NCBI GenBank assembly: GCA_030340625.1
Contig: JAOPHQ010004624.1
Coordinates: 37,429-101,428, forward strand
Length of the DNA: 64,000 nucleotides
DNA from: Merluccius polli
Taxonomy: Eukaryota; Chordata; Actinopteri; Gadiformes; Merlucciidae
Reading direction: 5' to 3'
Positions within the stretch are counted from its first letter, which is position 1; the number at the start of each line of letters is the position of its first letter. Shown piece by piece: positions 58,543-64,000 of this stretch. Below the pieces are notes generated by a model. That model worked only from the letters and a program-made list of their open reading frames with translations. It was not told where the DNA came from and did not search any database. The position numbers were made by a program, and so were the translations under genes.

Positions 58543-60843
58543 CATAGACATCTTATACATAGACGGAGCATCGAATGCTACTGCCTACTGGCGCAGACGA
58601 GATTCGGGGCCGCCATCTTGGAGTGGTGATTCGCTCCACTCCTTGTAATCCGTTTGACAGGATAAATGAACTGTCAGCGCATTTTATTATCAATATCTCG
58701 CTAAATGCCATTAATTTTCACTTTTCTTTTTGTCAAACGTGTAGCTATGATTAAGGACACATAGTTCGGTGGGGCTTGTTATTCATAGTTGGCTTAACAT
58801 TAATAGAATATTCTGATACGAAGCGAACAGAAGTCCGAAATCATATTCATTTAATTATTTCTCTTACTAGGGTCATTATCGCTGTATCGATGCCTTTCAA
58901 CTTTCACAATACTCACAAATTTTGTTCTTAATTTTCCATTCCTTTTATGTCTTATCATAAATAGTAGACACTCAAGTTGTAGAAACATGTTTTAGCGGAG
59001 CTCCCACACATATTTTCAGATAATTATGGGCCATTATTCGGAGAATAAACCATAAGACATGTCCTCCTGTCATGGACGTATACATTACTATTAAATATAT
59101 TTTTTATTGCAATATTAAGATGAAAATGACATTTTCTGACAGGTATGATGTCCCTTTCATAAACAGTGTTATTTGTTTGCTCTAAAGTTATACATAAATA
59201 CAATATTTAATGCAAACCATCTATTTTTAAAGAAACACACAATTCGCACTTATATTTGAATTAATTTGGAGAAAACTGTGATATTTGGATGCAGTTTTTT
59301 ATTTGCATATTATTGCCCAGCTAGCTATTGAACACACTAGATTATATATAGGACACTCCTAACAACAACAAAACCACACAACAGATATGCACTTAAATAT
59401 AAACTCTATGTACAATAAATCAAATAATTAAATTTAAATTCACCATTCTATACTGATTTGAGCATCTAACTAGGTAAGTACACAGAGGTTAGTATAACTA
59501 ATAATAATTAAATAAATAAGTAATCTTGGTCAGTGTTGGTTCATTATGTTTGCTGCTCTCGTTTGTACACATTTCAACATAGTCCAAGTAGGAATGAGAG
59601 TGAACAACATAGCTTCAATAACATGGGAATGACAGAGTGAACAACATAGCTTCAACACAGGAATGACAGAGTGAACAACATAGCTTCAATAACATAGGAA
59701 TGACAGAGTGAACAACATAGCTTCAATAACACAGGAATGACAGAGTGAACAACATAGCTTCAATAACACAGGAATGAGAGTGAACAACATAGCTTCAATA
59801 ACACAGGAATGACAGAGTGAACAACATAGCTTCAATAACACAGGAATGACAGAGTGAACAACATAGCTTCAATAACACAGGAATGACAGAGTGAACAACA
59901 TAGCTTCAATAACACAGGAATGACAGAGTGAACAACATAGCTTCAATAACACAGGAATGAGAGTGAACAACATAGCTTCAATAACACAGGAATGACAGAG
60001 TGAACAACATAGCTTCAATAACACAGGAATGAGAGTGAACAACATAGCTTCAATAACATAGGAATGACAGAGTGAACAACATAGCTTCAATAACACAGGA
60101 ATGACAGAGTGAACAACATAGCTTCAATAACATAGGAATGACAGAGTGAACAACATAGCTTCAATAACACAGGAATGACAGAGTGAACAACATAGCTTCA
60201 ATAACACAGGAATGAGAGTGAACAACATAGCTTCAATAACACAGGAATGACAGAGTGAACAACATAGCTTCAATAACACAGGAATGAGAGTGAACAACAT
60301 AGCTTCAATAACATAGGAATGACAGAGTGAACAACATAGCTTCAATAACATAGGAATGACAGAGTGAACAACATAGCTTCAATAACATAGGAATGACAGA
60401 GTGAACAACATAGCTTCAATAACATAGGAATGACAGAGTGAACAACATAGCTTCAATAACATAGGAATGACAGAGTGAACAACATAGCTTCAATAACATA
60501 GGAATGACAGAGTGAACAACATAGCTTCAATAACACAGGAATGACAGAGTGAACAACATAGCTTCGATAACATAGGAAATCACACAGTAACTCACAATAT
60601 AACATACAATAGTACGGTAATGTTACATCTTACTTGTGAAAAGTAATCCCCAGATTTCTATTCTCAATGGTTCGCTCGTTTGAGCAGGAGTATGCTGCAC
60701 ACCAGCCCGGCATTCTGTCTCTTCAGTAGTAAACTTTCTATGCTGTCTACGGTCTGATCACCACTCCAAGATGGCGGCCGTAATTCTCGCGTCCCAGAAG
60801 CCAATGCTACGTCTAGTCAGTCTAGTGATATAGGATGTCTATG
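58543..60843. mobile_element. CATAGA-ended 2.3-kb element with internal minisatellite, 8-bp TSD
   Basis: Starts CATAGACATCTTATACATAG and ends GATATAGGATGTCTATG, with identical AACAAAAG flanks at 58535-58542 and 60844-60851. Subterminal CCGCCATCTTGGAGTGGTGA is inverted near 60755. The termini resemble the neighbouring 58044-58510 element, 32 bp away. The interior is AT-rich and contains the 37-bp minisatellite. No transposase seen; hAT is suggested by the 8-bp duplication. Confidence 0.85.
59590..60575. repeat. 37-bp minisatellite, about 27 copies, 255-bp higher-order unit
   Basis: Unit: CAGGAATGACAGAGTGAACA, then ACATAGCTTCAATAACA, with 35-bp variants lacking CA (AATGAGAGTG) and C/T variants (ACACAGG or ACATAGG). 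Two 228-bp stretches (59869-60096 and 60124-60351) give the same translation at 255-bp spacing, equal to five 37-mers plus two 35-mers. Confidence 0.95.
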
Positions 60844-61036
60844 AACAAAAGCGCTATCCTTCCTGATTTGGTTGCGCGCGCAATGGTTCCGCAATGGTTG
60901 ACGCACTTCCGTTGTGCCATAAATGGAATTTTCCCAGGAGATCATACCCGGTGAAGCGAGGTTTATTAGGGAACTACGGAGCCCCTAAATACGGAGCCCC
61001 TAAAGGGACATGGAGGGGGGATTTTTTTTTTTTTAA

Positions 61037-61101
61037 GTATTTTTGCGAGATCTCGCAATAGTATTGCGGGATCTCGCAAAAGTATTGCGGGATCTCGCAA
61101 A
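61037..61101. repeat. Three 21-bp repeats with a GCGAGATCTCGC palindrome
   Basis: AGTATTTTTGCGAGATCTCG followed by two copies of AGTATTGCGGGATCTCGCAA. Confidence 0.85.
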
Positions 61102-61336
61102 TTAAAAAAGAAAAAAAGGTTGTAGTGCCTATATGTTACCAGCAGGTGCAACCATAGGATTCCTATGGGGGCAACGGCTCTGACGGCTCTGATTACCAAA
61201 CCAGGTGAAACATGATCGTAAGCATATCATCGGGTCTTCAACGTTTTCCTGGCCAAGGACCCCCAAACTGATAGAGAGATGGAGCGGGGACCCCCTACTT
61301 ATATTGTGTAAAATTGTGTTTTATATTAAACTGGTC

Positions 61337-61756
61337 CTATAGAGCGTAACAGTGACCGCCCCTTTTTAACAGCTCCGGTGCCGGAAGTAAATTTCCCATG
61401 CATTTATCTCGTCCACTTTTCGTATAATCCTTATAAAAAGAGTATTAAGACTTGAACCAAGCCAATCGTTCGTTATGGTAGTCGTGACCATATTATGTTT
61501 GATTCGGGATGAGTAGTTCCTCACTCGGTCAACAAAATCCGTTTTTTTTTTTTCTTTCTTCCGTTTTCCAAATTCTTTTTATGCCCGAATCAAACATAAT
61601 ATGGTCACGACTACCACAACGAACGATCGGCTTGGTTCAAGGCTTAATACTCTTTTTATAAGGATTATACGAAAAGTGGACGAGATAAATGCATGGGAAA
61701 TTTACTTCCGGCACCGGAGCTGTTAAAAAGGGGGCGGTCACTGTTACGCTCTATAG
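61337..61756. repeat. 420-bp palindrome (foldback element)
   Basis: Arms of about 180 bp: CTATAGAGCGTAACAGTGAC ... AATCAAACATAATATGGTCA inverted, few mismatches, loop about 65 bp with a T11 run (about 61540). No TSD evident. Confidence 0.9.
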
Positions 61757-61784
61757 TGCCATGTATAAATGTACCTTGTTATTG

Positions 61785-62069
61785 TGCATTCAATACTAAG
61801 ATATTCAAATAATACACAGGTTCATAATATTCACGTGCAAGGTACAGTGAGTAGGGTGGCATGCCACTGCCATTCATAAACATAATGTAGCGGCGGTGGC
61901 GGACGCTACATTATGGAAAGACGACGTTGGAAAGACGACGCAGTGTTGTTCAGCAAACATCATTTATTATTGCAACAGAACAGGTTACTGTCGGCAGTAA
62001 TCACGCCAAAACAACTCCAAAGTTAGCCGTAACTCTCTCCTAATGTTCCTCGCGCTCAACCCAGGCTCG

Positions 62070-62126
<57 letters not shown>

Positions 62127-62242
62127 ACGCGCACTCACACATTATGTTTATGAATGGCAGTGGCATGCCACCCTACTCACTGTACCTTGCACATGAATAT
62201 TATGAACCTGTGTATTATTTGAATATCTTAGTATTGAATGCA
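61785..62242. repeat. 458-bp inverted repeat with CA-tract loop
   Basis: Arms 61785-61888 and 62139-62242 (about 104 bp, TGCATTCAATACTAAGATAT at the outer end, ACATTATGTTTATGAATGGC at the inner end), nearly identical. The loop holds a tandem GGAAAGACGACG and a (CA)n tract at 62069-62115. Confidence 0.9.
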
Positions 62243-62282
62243 GGGGGGGGGGGGGGGGGGGGGGGTGCTGCGCGATTGTTGA

Positions 62283-62317
<35 letters not shown>

Positions 62318-62347
62318 CTGCGCGATTGTTGACGGGGGGGGGGGGGG
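62242..62347. repeat. G-tract array with CTGCGCGATTGTTGAC spacers
   Basis: Three G-runs (about 22, 32 and 14 G) separated by two copies of TGCTGCGCGATTGTTGAC/GCTGCGCGATTGTTGAC. Strong G-quadruplex potential. Confidence 0.9.
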
Positions 62348-64000
62348 TGATGATAAAGATGAAAGCCCGGCCGGGTAAATTACAGCCTAAAAATAATAAA
62401 GACAAAAAAAAAAAATTGCGATGAACACCTAAAGTTGGATAGGGACAATTAAGAAGCTTCAAATAAGTGTCGTGTTCAATGTTCAATGTTCTGTGTCTGT
62501 TTGTGTGTCTGTTCTGTGTTACTGTGAAGTAAATGTGGTTCGGGTGTCGAGAAAGAACAAAGAAAAAGGCGATGACCTCTCCCTGTTAAAAGGGACAAAG
62601 AAAAAAGGCGTTGGCCACTCTCTTATTTGACGTGTAAGAAAATTAATGTGGATCATTAGGCCTAAAGTTAATTTTAGTCTATGTTTGTTCTATACAAGTG
62701 CTTAGCGACGGAGATGTGAGAGACTGTAAAGAAAAAAAAAGTAGAATAAACAGCGGTTATAGATGTTATTAAGTTGCGTGAGTGTGCTAAAGATGCGTGA
62801 ATGAAGTTACTTATTTGTAAATTGAGCTCTAAATATTATTAAAGACAAGCGGTCTAATTGTGGGAGTGACGACTCCTTATGTAAATATTGTAGAAAGAAG
62901 TCTTATTATTTCTTGAAGTTGTGAAACTGTTTAGATTAAGAAACTGCTGGCGGAAGCCTAGAGAAAGACTCGCAGGGGCGATGCAAATAATTCTCTAGCC
63001 GGGGGGCCACCAGGTTTCCCCCTCTGATTCAGAAGACAGACTGCTCTCTCTGAAGTCACGTTAACAAGTGAACTGCGCATGTGTGGGTTTAAGGAGGAGC
63101 TACAAGTTACACAGACGCGTGGTCACGCCCCTACTGCACTCTTGGAGCTGAAAGGGATGAGAAGGCAGAATGAGGCCTAGTACAATAATTCTGTTTATTG
63201 GTGGACATTACTTGATCATTAATTATATTATTGAGACTTTTAAAATTATAAGAAATTAAAGGTTAACAAAAAAGGAAAGAAAATAAATTAATTAAAAAGG
63301 GGAGAGAGAAAAATTAGTATTAGAAATGGTTAGTAGGGATAAAAAACATACTAGGAAACATTACTTAATCATGAATTTTATTATAGAGACTTTTAAATTC
63401 ATAAATAACTCTATGTTGACAGATGTCATTACTGCGATAAAAAAGTGTTTTTGTGTAAAAGTTGATTGATTATTCTTAAGCGTTAACTTGTCGGTAATAT
63501 GAAGCAAGTTGTTCAAATAGACATTAAATCTCTGTTTTATTCTTTTAATTTATCTACATTTGCACGAGAACCTTAAGCGAAGGAGGGGACCTCCACGGCC
63601 GGGGGGCTCCTTTCCAAAGAAACATCTCAAACGTCTCGTGTGCATTTCGTCGTCGATTCGTATAATAATGCTTGTAACAGATTTAGGTGATGCTACAACC
63701 CAGGCAGTTATTAGACAGCCGATCGCCATAGCAACAACACTTTTAGTGGAAGGTGAAGAGATAGCATCTACTACTTACAGATAGTATTAGCACATCAACT
63801 CCTACAGGGGATGTGAGACCAATAACTACAACAAGGACAGTTTCTGAATTTACAACTACTACAACTAGGACCCTTGTAAGCGAAGCTGTGGAGATAAGAT
63901 TCTCTACAGCTGTGTTATGAGTGAGAAGAAAAGAGAGGATGTGACAGAGGACATTGACCGAGGACATTGACAGAGCAATGACGACATTTGTGATATTTAC
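62348..64000. other. Unassigned region at the right edge
   Basis: No gene I can support. Two related segments about 145 bp apart (ATTACTTGATCATTAATTAT at 63207 and ATTACTTAATCATGAATTTT at 63360, each followed by ATTATWGAGACTTTTAAA) show a decayed local duplication. From 63560 a short frame and, after a frame change, a threonine-rich reading (RPITTTRTVSEFTTTTTRT) run to about 63920; meaning unknown. Confidence 0.4.

Noticed and set aside
59869..60351. Two identical 75-residue minus-strand ORFs
   Set aside because: They are produced by the 37-bp minisatellite; identity reflects array structure, not genes.
59590..60575. Possible CRISPR array
   Set aside because: Units are contiguous with no unique spacers, and the genome is eukaryotic.
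62144..62486. Gly- or Pro-rich ORFs over the G-tract array
   Set aside because: Homopolymer translation artefacts.

Overview
The window looks like teleost fish nuclear DNA. It has spliced genes with GT-AG introns, long CA/GT microsatellites, and fish repeats that can be named from sequence: a Rex3 (RTE-type) LINE, an L2-type LINE, an L1-type remnant, many hAT-like elements with 8-bp target duplications, and one THAP-encoding foldback element with a 2-bp AT duplication. No bacterial, plasmid, phage or CRISPR feature is visible.

Layout. 354-3941 (+) holds the last six coding exons of rfx6, the islet/gut transcription factor. 4-16.7 kb is a repeat desert: microsatellites, then stacked DNA transposons. 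A 6.48-kb hAT-like element (9963-16439, perfect 8-bp target duplication) sits inside an older hAT element (8878-16741) and itself contains a further hAT element (11832-13005), a long palindrome and a two-exon cysteine-rich ORF. 16741-20491 and 24482-28184 are near-identical direct copies of one ~3.7-kb segment. Each carries the 3' part of an unrecognised minus-strand gene. Copy B keeps the frame open and is followed by a further upstream exon outside the duplicated block. Copy A is cut off there and has an extra G that shifts its frame.

31565-32818 and 39251-41199 (+) are two paralogous class A GPCR genes of the hydroxycarboxylic-acid/oxoeicosanoid/GPR31 type. They share one intron position, but only the second has an intron after TM1. 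Downstream is a higher-order array of 'acacagtcagtccc' repeats (about 41.26-44.56 kb). A 1736-bp palindromic element carrying two head-to-head THAP genes has jumped into it, and a neighbouring array unit preserves the empty site.

46.3-51.2 kb is a nearly full-length minus-strand L2-type LINE with an esterase-type ORF1. 51.3-57.3 kb is an L1-type tail split by a Rex3 insertion with an 8-bp duplication, followed by another hAT derivative. 58-62.4 kb contains two CATAGA-ended elements with 8-bp duplications (one holding a 1-kb minisatellite), two long palindromes and a G-tract array. 62.35-64 kb is unassigned.

The host genes (rfx6, the duplicated unknown gene, the GPCR pair) show no obvious shared pathway. 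Most of the window is mobile DNA, and the main interest is how those elements nest, duplicate and date one another. All exon limits are from reading splice signals by eye; no database search was possible.
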